From: Fomes fomentarius | Lineage: Eukaryota; Basidiomycota; Agaricomycetes; Polyporales; Polyporaceae | Direction: 5' to 3' | Length of the DNA: 64,000 nt | Assembly (NCBI GenBank): GCA_022606135.1 | Contig: JABYQN010000004.1 | Coordinates: 620,001-684,000, forward strand | Shown here: positions 35,845 through 48,565 of the stretch, piece after piece | How the letters are laid out: each line of letters begins with the position of its first letter | Position numbering within the stretch: position 1 is the stretch's first letter | The notes under the pieces: model-generated | Seen by the model: only the letters and a program-made list of their open reading frames with translations | What the model was told of the DNA's origin: nothing | Database searches by the model: none | Position numbers and translations under genes: made by a program

Positions 35845-37035
35845 GCATCAGAGCAGTGTAAGCGTACTCTCATCTTACGCGTGACAGCCAAGTCATCGTG
35901 GTTTACTTACTTAGTCAATTGGATCTATGGATACTCAATCACTGTCAGCATCGTAATCTCGCTTCATTATCCAGTCATCATGTATAGAGCAAGCATACTC
36001 TCCACGTTCCCTTCGCGCACCCGTCATGTCAATGCTACTCAATACACATTACAATCCGTGTACCAGCTATAATCTCCTTATATCACGTACACTGCCAACA
36101 CGGACGCGGAACATAGCGTGGGATGGCACGCAAGAAGCGTTCGCCGCACATCTCAAAGAACGACCAACGATACAAGTCCTGGTTACGACGGGAAAGGAGG
36201 TGACAGGCTTAACGGCCGCCCAGATTTCAATCGTATGACGTGTGGTGGGAGATATTCCATGTTAGGATTGAGTACGACAAGGATGGGAAGGAATCCGCGG
36301 CATGGTTGACACGTGAAGTATCGAACCCAAATGCTTGCTGAGCGGTTGCATGATGTGCTTGCCACGGGCTCACCTGTGGGACGAGTTCGAAGGATTGTAT
36401 CGTGAATTATGGAAGTAGCCGACAAGTGACTGCGAGTCCGCAATTGCCGGCGGACCTCGGTCGCACCAGAGGCGACGGAGTGAGGAGGCGTGGGTGGCAC
36501 GGAAGCCCGAATGATTGACTGACAGTGGCCCTCAATGTGAGTGAGCGTCCTGTGTGTTCAGAGTTCCGTTGTGCTTGTTGCGCCATCACCGTTGTTTACA
36601 CGGAGGCTATTGCCATCTCGACCTCGTTACAAGAGTTGAACGTGGACGTAGAGTAAGACTTCCTTCACTCCTTGTGCCCGATATAGATACTATGCCCAGT
36701 ACTATGAGTAGTGAGTGCGGACGACAGTGTCCCGTTCGTCTCTACTAACAACGGCGGCTACGACGCTGGCAGCGGAGTCGAGAACCCGCGTGAGGAACTG
36801 CTGCTTGCAGTCTATGAGAGTTTATAGTACCAGACTATTGCCAAGACTTACTTCAGTTGTTAAATTTCTTGTTGTGGGCCGCCCTCGCCAAGGCTAGTCG
36901 TATCCGACATGGAACAAACAGCCGTTGTACCAACTTGCCAGCAGCCCGGGGGCAAGGCGGGTCTGAGGGGAAGCAGAGAGGTGCCTGACTACGCCCGGAC
37001 GCGTGGTAAGGTAGTCCCAGTCGGGTCTGACGCCG
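35845..37035. other. Intergenic region between convergent genes
   Basis: The 3' flanks of the transporter gene (+) and the F-box-like gene (-). Short open frames here show nothing recognisable. No repeats of note. Confidence 0.5.
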
Positions 37036-38789
37036 TCATTCTCGCAATCGGGGTTGTCCAACGATGTCCTCCACGTACTCGCCAAGGGCGAGGGCGGCCG
37101 CGTGGGAAGGCTCCGGGCAGGCAATGGCAAGTCGACGGAGAGGATTGTGGGTCCGCGATGCACGGGCTCGGACGAACGAGCGGATATTGTCCAGACTGTC
37201 GTCGTGATAGCCGCAATCGTACACGAAAAGTGACACAAGCTGCGGGCAGAGGTCGCGAAAGTCACTTTGGCTGCCAATGATGGCGACTCCCAGGTACTTG
37301 TTGGGGACGTCCTTGTCGAACCCAATGCCTAACAATCGGAGATGCGGAAGAGCGCGGAGCATGGAAGGAATCAACAAGAACCTGGTGGTCCATAGGACGG
37401 TGACGTTGGTGAAGAGGGAATTCGTGTCGATGGTATGGCCGATGGCAGTGCTGAGGGATCCACGAGAGGCTGGACTGGCAGAGATGGGAACGTAGAGGCC
37501 GCTGTCTGACCTTCAGTTGGTGAGCTTTCCATGTCGAGGTCTGTCGCGCGTACAGACTTGGAACGGATGCGCAACCTCGTCATGTTTGAGGTCGCCCATT
37601 GCTGGCACAATGGTATCTCGAGCATGTCACTGAGGCCGTCCATCGGCACCTTGCTCATAGTAACTAGACATGTAGGATGCCCGAGGATGCGTGAGATCAG
37701 CCAGTCGGACCTTTCGATGAGCAAGGTAATTTTACAGAGGTGCGGTAGCGAAACGGTGTGCAAAGGCAGTCATGTGGGGGCCTCATTGACGCGACCAATT
37801 GCGTGGATGCAGACTTCTTGCAGTCTTGGACAGCGTCCCAGGAAAGCCAGGATGTAGGGAACGGAAGGATCTATGTGGTGTAGGTAAAGTTGTCTGAGAT
37901 TCGGCAAATCATCGGTGGGGATGGCCATGTTAATGGTGAGCTCGCGCAAATGTCTGGCGCGTTTGAAGAAAAGGGGGAGGGAAAGCGTAGGAGGCTTCGG
38001 ATGGGGCCAGGGATCGGGGTAGGAGGCAAGATCGAGCGTGCACGTCAAGAGTTTGGAAGCTACGATGGCGAGCAAGTCGCGATGGTCACAAGCCCTGGAC
38101 TGTCTGTATGTGTCTGTATGTGTCAGTCAGGAACAGATAGCGGGTGCGAGTAGGTTGATTTCTGAACAATGCAACCGGTCTGTCGACATACCCGCCGACG
38201 ATGACATGCAGATCGCTATTCTTCGAAAGGTGTAGATATCGATCATATGTGGGCTTATTGCCGCATATGATGCCAGACCACAGAAATGGGGTAGAGAGAG
38301 CAACGTCGCGCCAGAGCTTGCATATCTCGGTGAGACGCGAGACAGCTCTCGGATGAGGGAATGGGTGGAAGACTCGGTGAGATGCGTCAACGATGCTCAA
38401 TGACATAGAAGGAGAAGATGTGTGCCAACAGCTCAGGTGGAAGACTGTGTATTGGGACTGCGGAGTTGAGAAGGACTTGTACGGTAGAATGAGCACCTCC
38501 GATGGCCATATCTGCGATTCGTAGCTGCCACAGTAATCAGTCAATGATGATCGCAGGAGTTTGAAACAAGACACACTGTTCCCGTGACCTAAAGGATCTT
38601 GGTAGCTGAACCTCTTTACACTTGAAAGAAAGAAAGAGAAACACACTCGTCTGAGGAAGGAACACACATCTGTTGAATCTGTTGTAGAATGCCATGCGCG
38701 GCGTCCAGGATCTGGAGTGCTCCGACAGCCTCATCCTGGACTGGGTTATCGCTAATGACCAGATGCCCGGCTTCGGATCCTGAATGCAT
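37036..38789 (-). pseudogene. F-box / LRR-like protein gene, probably disrupted
   Basis: F-box proteins link Skp1-Cullin ligases to targets. A first exon can start at 38789: MHSGSEAGHLVISDNP...LQILDAAHGILQQIQQM. The F-box reads VPIHSLPPELLAHIFSFYVI, then SRLTEICKLWRDVALSTPFLW in another frame; a 47-nt intron with donor GTTGAC and acceptor GAGAG would join them. LRR-like segments follow: LFFKRARHLRELTINMAIP, LPNLRQLYLHHIDPSVPYIL, LPHLCKITLLIERSDWLISR and, after another splice, MLRALPHLRLLGIGF...QLVSLFVYDCGY. Within the LRR part a TGA at 37770-37772 stops the frame, while the same frame goes on with family-like sequence on both sides, and no intron removes it. So this is either a recent pseudogene, a sequencing error or a truncated protein. 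Such genes are numerous and fast-evolving in Agaricomycetes. Confidence 0.7.
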
Positions 38790-39491
38790 CAGTAAATGAG
38801 TGGAACGTATCTTTGAGACTCAGGAAACAGCTGCCGCAAATATAATAGGGATGTTAGGGGTCCTGCCGGTTTACATGCGCTGCGGTGCATGCTTTGATAA
38901 TAAGCAACATAACATTTCCCACGACCTCAGGTTATATCCAGAGTCTCTGATGCCAGAGTCACCCCCTCATACAGTGATAATTCTGCCGGGGCCATCCCTC
39001 TGAATGACTGATTTTCGGTGGCCGTTTCGCTGACGACGACGTCCATCGCAATATAGTGCCCAAACGGGTTTTTCCTAGACTCTTGAAGAGGGCCCCAATG
39101 CCACGCAACGCTGATACTAGTAGCGACTACTACCCGTCTTCTCATTCTATCAGAGATCTTGCTAATAGGATTGGATATAGGTCTCCACCGCTGTTATGGA
39201 TACAAGAGATGGATGCGCGCCTGAAGCTGCGGTTTCGAAGACGACCAGTTCGTGATTCTGAAGAGACCATTGAAGGTGGGCAAACAACCAGTTTGATCTC
39301 AGCGACGAACAAACTTTGGTAAAGTGAAGATAGACGTCTTGTATCATGAGATGATGAGATGTCGACACAGCCCTGCTCTTCAGCCTACTATATATATGGT
39401 CCTGTGTGTTTGGGGCGCGCACCCTGACTCCTATCTCAAACCGCAGAATAGGTCTGCCTAACTGCATCGCATCTTACAGCTACTCTGCTGA
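38790..39491. other. Intergenic region with divergent promoters
   Basis: Lies between the F-box-like gene (-) and the membrane-protein gene (+). No supported gene. A good TATA box lies near the right end. Confidence 0.5.
39388..39398 (+). promoter_or_regulatory. TATA box of the seven-TM-type membrane protein gene
   Basis: CTATATATATG begins 104 nt upstream of the ATG at 39492, a typical spacing for TATA plus leader. Confidence 0.5.
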
Positions 39492-41353
39492 ATGGCAAAC
39501 ATCGTCGGCACAAACATCTCAATCACCGGGGTCCAGCTTGAGACCGTGGTGGAACTGTCACGGACGGTCCAGAGCCAGCTCTTAACGATGTCGGACGGCT
39601 GGGGGTCAGAGATGACAGCCCAATTTATCGAAGCCATTCTGTCTACTGCACTCTTGGGTGAGTATATCACAGAGCTGCAATATAGAAAGTAGAGTCTGAA
39701 TGTTTTCTCGTTCTGCCCTAGGTCTGTACACTAGTCTTGCTATCATCGCACTCTGGATTTTGTGGTTTGTATATGAATCCATATCTCAACAAGGGATACC
39801 ACTGATTGGACCGTCTTGAACCCAGCTGGAAAGGGTTCAAAACCGCCCCAGTAGTCATGCTTCTGGTCGTTTTCGTGATGTATGCCTGCACCGCCGTCTA
39901 CGGGGCCACAGTCATTCTTGAGGCCTTCCAGCAGATGGCTGAGGCACTAAGTGGCATAACCTTCTCAAAATCACAAATGGACCAGATACTCGAGATCTAC
40001 AACTCTCTTGATGAGAATCCAAGTGAGACCGAAGGAAATGGTCCTCAAGCTTTGGGGTTGTTCTTCTCGGAGACTTTATCTTGGATAACTGAGATGCGGC
40101 AATGCGTAGGAACTGTCAGCCTGACAACAAATGTACGCTTTGCGCTCCTTGATCTACTTTTTCATATACAATATCTTGACTGGAAACACACAGGTTATTC
40201 TTGGGGATGCGATAGTCTGGTGGCGGGCTTGGGTACTGTGGAGGGATAATCGAGTAGTGCAGTCCTTTTGTCTCTTCTTGATGTTCGCAACATCAGGTAC
40301 GTATCACGGTCCTAGAACCGTTCATCCTCGTCCCTCTCAATTGTCAACAGTAATGATTGACAACAATTGCAATGTACTCTATCAGCGACTAGTATAACTG
40401 TAACCACCCAGGCGTGCGGCCTGCACAGCACTTCACAGATACGCACGGTTATCATGGTTGACCCAAGTCATCAGGAACTTGAAGAACCTTCAATGGCTTT
40501 AGGATCCCTGTTTATTGGAGACAAGTGGGAGCTGGCCGCCTCTATACTCTCTTTGATTACCAATATCGCTGCCACGAGCCTGATCGCCTATAAGGCATGG
40601 TATGTGAATATTCCAATCTGAAAGTGGCCCTTCAAGTTACGATACAGATACATTGAACCCATTACAATACTCCAGGGTCCACCGGAATTTAGTTGCACCT
40701 TATTTAGGTGCGGGTCCCACTGGAACTCGAGTGAAGATCTTGGCCTTATTCGTTGAGTCTGGTATTGTGTATTGTATACTCTGGGTACTTCTGGTATACA
40801 CTCGACGCTGTATGCAATATTCACCATTTTTGACAGATCCTCGTGGTTGTATATCAGTACCAAACCTTGAACGTGGACCCTCGCGCCCATTCTAGGCAGC
40901 TAAACTTCGTCCTTGCCTCCCACTACATCTTGGGCTTCACCTATGTCGTTGAAGGTTGTCTGATATCACTCATCGTATGTTGTCTCACCAGTCCGAACGG
41001 CGACGAGATGTGGAACCGCAAAGTTGCTAACAATGTCCACTGAACCTCAGGGCATCTATCCAACGCTTATAATCGTCCTTGTCGCCCTCAACAAGTCGCA
41101 TTGTGATACCAACTTCACGTATGGGGCCAAGATCGACCTCCATGATCCGACCGCCAGGACAGCTCTTCCGAATTTCCGAGTTCCCGCCATGTCGGGACAA
41201 ACATACTCGGAGTCCTCTGTCTCGGTTGAGGATATCCCTTCCTCTGAATCCATACCTAAACACGCTGGACATGGCAGCACGGTGTACGGAGACGCTTCGT
41301 TCAGCAGAGATATGGATGAAGAAAAACAGGAGGAAGTTTATCACGCTATATGA
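39492..41353 (+). CDS. Fungal multi-pass (about seven TM) membrane protein of unknown function
   Basis: Exons give an N-terminal hydrophilic stretch (MANIVGTNISITGVQLETVV), helix 1 (FIEAILSTALL/GLYTSLAIIALWILW), helix 2 (TAPVVMLLVVFVMYACTAVY), a soluble loop, a helix with VILGDAIVWWRAWVLW, then VVQSFCLFLMFATS, GDKWELAASILSLITNIAAT-SLIAYKAW, KILALFVESGIVYCILWILVV and LNFVLASHYILGFTYVVEGC, followed by IGIYPTLIIVLVALNKSHCD and a hydrophilic Ser/Glu-rich tail. The motif GDAxVWWRAWVLW is frequent in a large, unnamed group of Agaricomycete membrane proteins. No ligand or partner is known; GPCR-like topology is only suggestive. Introns are short GT-AG. The TATA box upstream suggests regulated expression. 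Confidence 0.85.
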
Positions 41354-42621
41354 TTCTACAAGAGGGACCTCGCCTCCATGGAATGTCATTCGCTATCCAT
41401 CGACCTAGTACTTCGTCCTCCTTCTGAGAGTGCTCCTCGTACTCGTCTATCTTGAACAATTGTAGTAACCTATGATATCGACGAGTTCATCAATGGCGTA
41501 GTCAGTGATGAGGCGATGGAGCTGTGAAGCCCGACGGGAGAGGAGAGTGCGCACAACTTGAATACCGGGAAAAGTAAGTAGTGACGAGCACAAAATCCAA
41601 GGAGAGACAATCCCCAGCAATTTGGGAAGAGGCAGCTGCACGAACAATACGTATTCGTTGTGCGAGGACGAGCAGGAAGACCAGATCAGTGAGACACAGC
41701 CATGCGGGACAGCCTGACGAGGCCTAGTAGTAGAGATGTCCGTACTCGTAACCAAATAAAGTACTTCCTTCAGCCTTGCAAGTATGAATGATCTATTTGT
41801 AGATGCTTGAGAGGGATAGGACTGCTGTCCATGCTGTGTGCGAGGGGATCAAGTATCATTTGTCTGAGGTTCGACATGCTCTGCCGTCGCGTGCACGTGG
41901 TCTAGAAGCTTGAAAGAGGCTTAAATCTAGAGTCAACAAAGTCAACAGGACTTCTCCAAGACATCGGTTTGTCCATTATCCGCCCTGCTCCCACGCACGG
42001 AGAGACCGACGAACGGCAGCTGCTACTACATACGTACATGAGTACTTAAGTAGCGATAGCGATAGCGAATGTGGCACTGCGCACTCCTCCTAGGTCTAGA
42101 CTAGCGAGTAGGCAAGTAGTGAGTACTATATACTATGTAAGTAATGCGTACAAAAAGGCCCGTCTGACAAGTCCATGTCCGAGATATATCACCTCTCCGA
42201 GGCAAGCTGAGAGCTCGCTCCAACACCCGAAGACCTTGAAGGGGCGGGCGAGTGGCAGGGGGGCAGGGTAGGGACAACAAAACAAACCGAAACAGCCGCA
42301 AAACGAGTGCACGGCCGGACAGATCGACGCTCCGCACTCGCTGAGGAGACTTCCGACTATCTGGCGCTAAGCAAAGGAGTCCGTCACACTACGTATGTGC
42401 ACTATATGCTGCAACAAATCGACATAGGGTGTGTGTTGGAACCAAGAAGGGTCATAAAGAGAAGCGTCCGCGCGCGAAAGGGAGAAAAGGGGTCGGTCGT
42501 TACCGTCACATAAAATCTGAAGTCGGTGAGCTAGAAGGAACGACATTGTCCGGTGTGAGTGGCGGGTATGAGGAAGTGGGGTGTCGCATAGTCGGGGAGA
42601 AGAGGGGGAGGCATCCGATGT
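41354..42621. other. Intergenic region, no gene recognised
   Basis: Convergent 3' flanks of the membrane-protein gene (+) and the GH17 gene (-). A minus-strand frame at 41447-41755 has Leu-rich sequence (LPLPKLLGIVSPW) that might be a remnant of an F-box/LRR tail but has no partner exons. A few GCGATA repeats occur at about 42053-42067. Confidence 0.45.
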
Positions 42622-44538
42622 TTACGAGCAGGTGGGGATCGTGATGTCCTTGAGAGTGCGGCTGTTGAGGAGAGGAGCATGGTCAGCATGTGGCAGATCA
42701 AGATCGAGGAACAGTCACATACTTCTGGTAGAACAAGCCCCAGTGACCCTGATACAACAGTTAACATGCATGCACATCGGGGTTGCACCTAGGGACTCAC
42801 CTCGACACCGCCGAACTGGACATCCTTCCATTCTTCGTCGAAGTACTGCGCCTGATTGTCAGACGGATCGTGATAATATTCTAAGGAATAACACGGACCT
42901 CGAAGAAGAAATATCCGGTGCCGTTGGCGTTAGCTTGGCAAACGAAGGTGTCAAGGAAGACCTGGCATCATGAAAAGATCAGTGGTCCACACCCTAGCCA
43001 TATCCCCGAGAAAAGTTCAAATTACCTGGAGGTTTGGCTCCGTCGCAGTTGAAGGACCATTGCTCTCGTTACCAGCATCCTTGGAAGCCTGCACACGCAC
43101 ACCATCACATCCTCAGCCCCAACTCTGAACTCAAAAGGACAAAATAAACTCACAGTCGGCCACCCAGTCTCAGCAATGAACATCGTCGGCTTGTTCGGCA
43201 ACGCATTGGCGACATCCAGATTTTCCGTCTGGAAGAAGTCCGCGACCCAGCCGGCAGACTGCTCCGCGGACACGTTCGCGAACCACGCATGGATGTTGGA
43301 CATCCCAAAGTCGACCTGCTGCAGGAGCTCGGTGTTGAAGAAGCTGCCCGCGTCGGCGGTACCAATGGGGAGCGTCTTATCGAGGTTCAGCGCCGCGATT
43401 GCGTTCCGCGTGTCGGTGATGTTCGTGAGGAGCATCTGTGCACCTTGATTGCCAATGTCGCTGTTCGGGCCCAGATCCCCAGCGTTGTTTGTGCCAAGCC
43501 AGCTGCGGTAGCCAGTCATTCAGTTGAGCGAACGGGTAAAAATTTGGGAGGGGCAAAGACATACTTGAGGATGTACTCATTGCCAACAGTGATGCCAGCA
43601 ACATGGTCCGTGCCGTAGGTCTTGATCGCGTCGATGATCGCGTCGCGCTGCCTCTCGTACGGCGCTGGGTCAGTAGGGATGGGGTAGTTCCCGAGCCAGA
43701 CCTGCATGTCGACCTTGGTCTGCTTGATGGCCTCGAGCTGTTGCACGCGCCCGAATAGCAGTTAGCGCGCCTCCACCATGGCTATGCACCGTCTCACGTA
43801 CCACCAGCGCAGTCTGATTGCAGTCGGCACCATACAAACGGATTTGCTGCAAACGAGCATGTCGTCAGTGCAGACGCGGGGACGGGCAGGGTGAGAACAT
43901 ACGCCAGTGAGCTGCGAGAGGAGCTGCGAACAACCGAGAATGAAACGGATCAATGAAGATCGTCCGGCATGTGAAGTGTCGATAACATTACCTGAATATC
44001 CGTGATGACGTCCTCTAGGTACGGTGCGCGTGTGGTTAGCAAGCCCCCCTTCGTCTTCCGGAAGGCGAAGCATACTCACCGAGCTTATTGCCGCAATCAG
44101 GTAACTGAGAGTTCTCAGGGGTGTATGCGATACCCCAGAAGGACTTCTTGAGCCTCGAGTCGAGCTCGAAAGTACTCGGGTCGTTGGGGTCGGACTGGTT
44201 GACGACACCCACACTGGAGCCGGAGCTGGTCTTGCTGCTCGACTTGTTGTTCTTCGCCACGATAACGCCGACCACGATACCAACGACGACAAGGATGGTG
44301 ACAGTGACCAGAGCCCCAATTACCTTCATCGACGTACATCAGGATCCACAACCAAGTCACCGGACACATAGGGACGCGCGCAAGGGGGAGCCAGACGCGA
44401 AAGAGAGGGACTCACAAGGAACTTGGACCGCCTACTGCGAGACTGTTCCTTCTCGAGCCACGCGTTGCTGTTGAAGGCCTGGTTCGAGTACGGGGCATCG
44501 ACATTGGCGTAGCCCCGCTGGTTGCTGTTGAGAGGCAT
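42622..44538 (-). CDS. GH17 glucan endo-1,3-beta-glucosidase, type II membrane-anchored
   Basis: GH17 enzymes cut or remodel cell-wall beta-1,3-glucan. A short cytosolic tail (MPLNSNQRGY...SRRSKFL) is followed by a membrane anchor (VIGALVTVTILVVVGIVVGV), so the enzyme would face the lumen or cell surface. The catalytic domain begins SFWGIAYTPENSQLPDCG and includes QIRLYGADCNQTALV, MQVWLGNYPIP, HVAGITVGNEYIL (acid/base Glu in VGNE) and MFIAETGWP (nucleophile Glu). It ends in small exons: FLDTFVCQANANGTGYFFFE, AQYFDEEWKDVQFGGVE, GHWGLFYQN, RTLKDITIPTCS. At least eight short introns. The real stop at 42622-42624 lies well below the last long open frame. Both catalytic residues are present, so it should be active. 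Confidence 0.95.
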
Positions 44539-45852
44539 CCTGGGGTTGTCTAGGAGTGCGTCTGTGTGTTCGACGGGGATGTAGCTGCCGCGAGAGTCGG
44601 AGGGGGAGGGGGAGAAGGGGAGAGAAGCTGCACTGTGGCGGGGAGAGGGAGAGTGCGAAAGGGTGAGGGCGTACGGGTCGTCTATGCTAGATAGACGGTG
44701 GGGCGGCTGCGCAGCAGGGCACGGAGGATTAGTTTGTGTTAGAAGGAGTCGGCGGGCGGTAGAAAGGTGAAGTGAACTCGGTGTAAACGCACAGGCAAAT
44801 ATGTGTAGTCCGGCCCCGAATTAGCTGGGCTCCCGCCCGTGGGACTGTCACGGCCCCAAGACGGCATCCTTATCCTCTCTTGTCACTACTGGTCGTCGCT
44901 TGGCCGCGTCTCAGCTAGTCGCTAGTGGCTCGTAAAGTCGTGAACGGTGTACGGGCGCGGAGCTTAACGGCCCTTCGTGAACGTCGTGAGAGGGAGAGAG
45001 GAGAAAGAGCGTTTGAGGCGTGGAATGTCGGACGCCATGGCCATAAACTTGCCTGCGGCCGTGGCTGTGAGCAAGTGCTCGGACCGGTGACCTGCCTCGC
45101 CCGCACAGCTCCTCCAATACAGTATAGGCAGCTCTCTCTCGCAACTTCTGTCCATCCTCATCCGTGCTCTACCCACACAGGGTGGAGCTCAAAGTTGTGC
45201 GTAATACGTACGACCAGGGACATATTGACGCTCCCGATGAGGTGCCTGAATTCCGATGGATGGACCGCACACAAGCCGCTTGGAAGTGCTGCGGTCGACA
45301 TGGCGATGCACAGCGACGAGTGGTCCGAGTCGTCGTGCATGTCATGTGCCAAAGCAATTATAACTGTGCTATATATACACCTGGGTCCTACGTGTGTCCG
45401 CAGACTACTTATGTACGCCTTTGACCAAATGTCGAGTCGAGTCCGTGTGAGGGGCATTGATAGCGAGGTGCCGCGCGGATGAGGAGGATGTGAGGGAGTG
45501 GCAAAGTGGGAAGGTAGGGAGAACTCGTCGTACGTACTGGATGAGTCGGGATGGGGGAGTGGCAAAGGCAAGGCAGAGAAAGGTTATCGCAACAACATAT
45601 ATCATAACAACATCATCGTAACAGACGTCCGACAGGCAGACGGCATCCCCTCGCGGTTGGATGCCGTATGCCGTATGCCGTCACCAAAACAAACCGATGA
45701 AGGCGCACGGAGAATATAATCAGCTAATCAGCAGGGCAGGGTAGTACATGTAGAGGTGGTGGTATAGCAGCTGTGAACGTGGGGTACCGATGTGAACAGG
45801 AAAATAACGAGCGACGAACAAACGCGAGTTGGGGTGAAAGGAGACCAGGCGG
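44539..45852. other. Intergenic region upstream of the GH17 gene
   Basis: Both neighbours are on the minus strand, so this is the GH17 promoter plus the RhoGAP 3' flank. No gene is supported. Three tandem copies of ATGCCGT occur near 45661-45680. Confidence 0.5.
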
Positions 45853-48080
45853 TCACCCATTGTTCGCGCCGCCGCTTGCCGTCCGTGCTGGCTGTACCGA
45901 CACGCGTTTCTGCTTCTTGACCAACTTCGCGTGCCGTTCTTCTTCAGGTATCCGCGTCTTCGACGAAGGCAGCGTCCGGCTTCGCGTCACCGTCGCGATT
46001 GAATTTGATCGCGAGGGCGGCGACTCTACCACGGGTGACAGCGTGCCCGCTTCTACTGGCGATTTCTCTGCAGCGGTCACAGGCATCGGTTAGTGGCGGC
46101 CTACATGCGGTTAACATACCACCGATGACGCACCTCCAGAGCGTTCTGTGGTTGTTCGCCGACGGCCCAGCTTCTTGGGAACATCTCTGCTAATTAGCTT
46201 CCAGCCGCCGAACTCTTCGTCGCTACTAACAGTTATATCTGCTACCGGCTCGGCCATCGGGACCGTCACCGCGCTATCCGAGGGCTTTGTCGTTGGTGGT
46301 GGAGGGATGTCGAGCATGAACCAATCTTGGTGCTTGATTAAAAACTCAAGCACATCCTGGCTCAGTTGGTGTTCTTGTGGCGACATCTCATGGCTGGGGT
46401 GTGCGATAAGAGCTGGCCGGAATATCACCGCAAGATCTATAAGGTTTGCCGAGATGGAAGCCAGTCGGTCAATATTCGACCCGCGCAGTACAGACGTAGG
46501 TAGAACGGACGCACTCTTGGCCGTCATGAGATTCTTGTCCGATTTTCGTGCGAACACGGACAGCAGATCCAGCACGTACAGCAAAAGGTACTGGTTGGCG
46601 CGGGGCATCGACCGTATTAGCCGTTTATACGTCGCAATCACTTCGTCTTCGTTGTAGGGTTGTTTCGCTGGACTGCACGCATCAGCACGCGCCGAGTCTT
46701 CACACCGCACCTGTGTCTCACCAAGGGCATCTCGGAACTGCGAGGGGTCAGTGATATACAATGAGGCCCGGGAACGGGGGACTTACTAAGTGATACATGT
46801 CGTGGGGTATAACGGGTTCCTAGTGAATGTGAGCCGACTGGTCGTACGTACAAGAGATATGCTTGAAAATACACACTGGCATCTGCGTGAGGTATCGTCG
46901 GAAGACGCTTGCAACGTCGTGTGTCGTGTACTGCTCCTTTTGCCAGTCAAGGTTCTTGCCGTACTGATCGTGGCAGCAACGTAGGGAGCCTCTTCAGGAT
47001 TAGGGACGAAGACAGGAAGTCGAAGTACGCACTCGTGGAGGAGCCTCAAAGGCCGCCTGGAGTTCCCGCATACGCTTATTTGATCCATTGACTCGGAAGG
47101 TTCCCTCCACCTCCGTCGCTGCAGCATCCTGAGAACCATTGAACGGCCCCGAAGAAGAACAGGCCACGTACCATTCTCCTTCAGATACAATCCGCTGGGA
47201 TAGGAGTGAGCCCGGAGGTAGATAGGGCGGAGGAGGAGGGAGGGGCAGCGACGCACCATTTCGCGACCACGACGGGTATATACCCCCAGACATACAGCTC
47301 TCCGTTCGCATTCGCCGTCGAAATCTGCACGCTCGCGCACTTGAGGCTCTCCTTGAGCGGTTTTCTGAACACGGCGTTCTCGCCGGTCGCCGCCTTCTTC
47401 TCCTCCGCCTCCTTCTTCGCCCTCTGCGCGAACGTAAAGTGGTTCCACCACGTCTTGAGGCTCGCCTTCGTCGGCGCCAACGCCGCAGGCTCCGCCGTCT
47501 GCGCGGGCGGCGGGGTGGAGATCGGTGCGGTCGTCATGAGGTTGGGACTCAGGGAGGCGGGAGAGGGGCTGTTCGGGTTCGTTCCCGTGTCTGTGCCAGT
47601 AATCCCAGGCTGCGAAGACGGCTGAGGCGCGCGCGCGACGGCTACTCCTATGCTGAACGGGCGGGTGGGGGTGTCGAGAGTGTTGGATCGGCGACGATGG
47701 CCCCGCGCGAGGAGGCCGAAGAGAGGTCTGCGACGAGTCCGAGAGGCCAGGGCGGAAGGAGGGGATGTGATCGGAGGTGTGGGCGCGTGCTTGAGCGAGG
47801 ATGCCACCGACGTCAGCGCCCGGGACACGTTCCAGTACTGTGCTCGGTGAGCGTGCGTATGTGTCGAGAACAGCGGCGGGGGCGTGGGCGGAGACGGAGA
47901 GGGCGACTCTAGACGCAGCGACTCCTGTTGGAGGCTCGGAGACAAGGTGCGATTGGCGAAAGCTTCCGCGGGGCCTCTAGCTCCACGGTCCAATACGTAG
48001 TCGGCTACATCGCGGACGCCCATCTCTGCACACACAGCTTCAGCGAGCTCCGACCCAGACATTGTTGACACTGTTAGCAA
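45853..48080 (-). CDS. RhoGAP-domain protein
   Basis: RhoGAPs switch off Rho/Cdc42 GTPases, controlling polarity and the cytoskeleton. The N-terminal 200 residues are Ser/Pro/Thr-rich and probably disordered. The GAP domain begins with ELYVWGYIPVVVAK / CGLYLKENGT and EVEGTFRVNGSNKRMRELQ, with the arginine finger in GTFRVNGS. It continues with YTTHDVASVFRRYLTQMPEP, FRDALGETQ, QPYNEDEVIATYKRLIRSMP, NQYLLLYVLDLLSVFARK and LAVIFRPALIAHPSHEMSP, all standard blocks. The C-terminus is a basic Ser-rich tail. The first ATG gives MLTVSTMSGSEL; the second, MSGSELAEAV at 48062, is equally possible. The last intron (donor GTATGT or GTGGTA just after GGASSV) leads to KSPVEAGTLSPV. Introns are short. Confidence 0.93.
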
Positions 48081-48565
48081 CCCGTGAATGTCGAAATCAC
48101 TAGATTATATACTCCATTGCCGGCGGAACTTTGCAAGGGCGGTAAGGCATCTCAGAATGATGAGGCGCGTATATGTACAGACTGCCGGGTTTACTGTGGC
48201 GACAGGAGCAATGTAATACTACGTTAATCGCACATAATTGACGTCGGGGTCCAACTAGTGAAGCAGATATTCGGTGTGCTCTACTTATAGAATTCTACCA
48301 TCTCATGCTTTGAACGTCCAGAACATGTGCCAGGCGCGGAGGTTCACCGAAATCTGGTGATTGAGCGGATGTGGCCTCGGGCAGCGCCACAGCCCCTCTC
48401 TGACACAGTGCGTCTCGCGGACGAGATGCGTTGCCGCCAACCATACACCCCGCCGCGCTACCGCAGGCTTCCACCTAAGAAGCTCAATTCCAATCAAACT
48501 GTGTGCACCATGTGTGTACTCGGAAGGCAGAAGGAATGATAGCGGAGTACCACGTACTGAATCTG
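48081..48565. other. Intergenic region between RhoGAP and DUF6535 genes
   Basis: Holds the RhoGAP promoter and the DUF6535 gene 3' flank, both minus strand. No gene seen. Confidence 0.5.

Noticed and set aside
35845..37035. Several short frames between the convergent transporter and F-box-like genes
   Set aside because: No conserved motif, and no consistent splice sites.
41447..41755. Minus-strand open frame with Leu-rich sequence, perhaps an F-box/LRR tail
   Set aside because: No neighbouring exon, no F-box and no splice partners; too short to support a gene.
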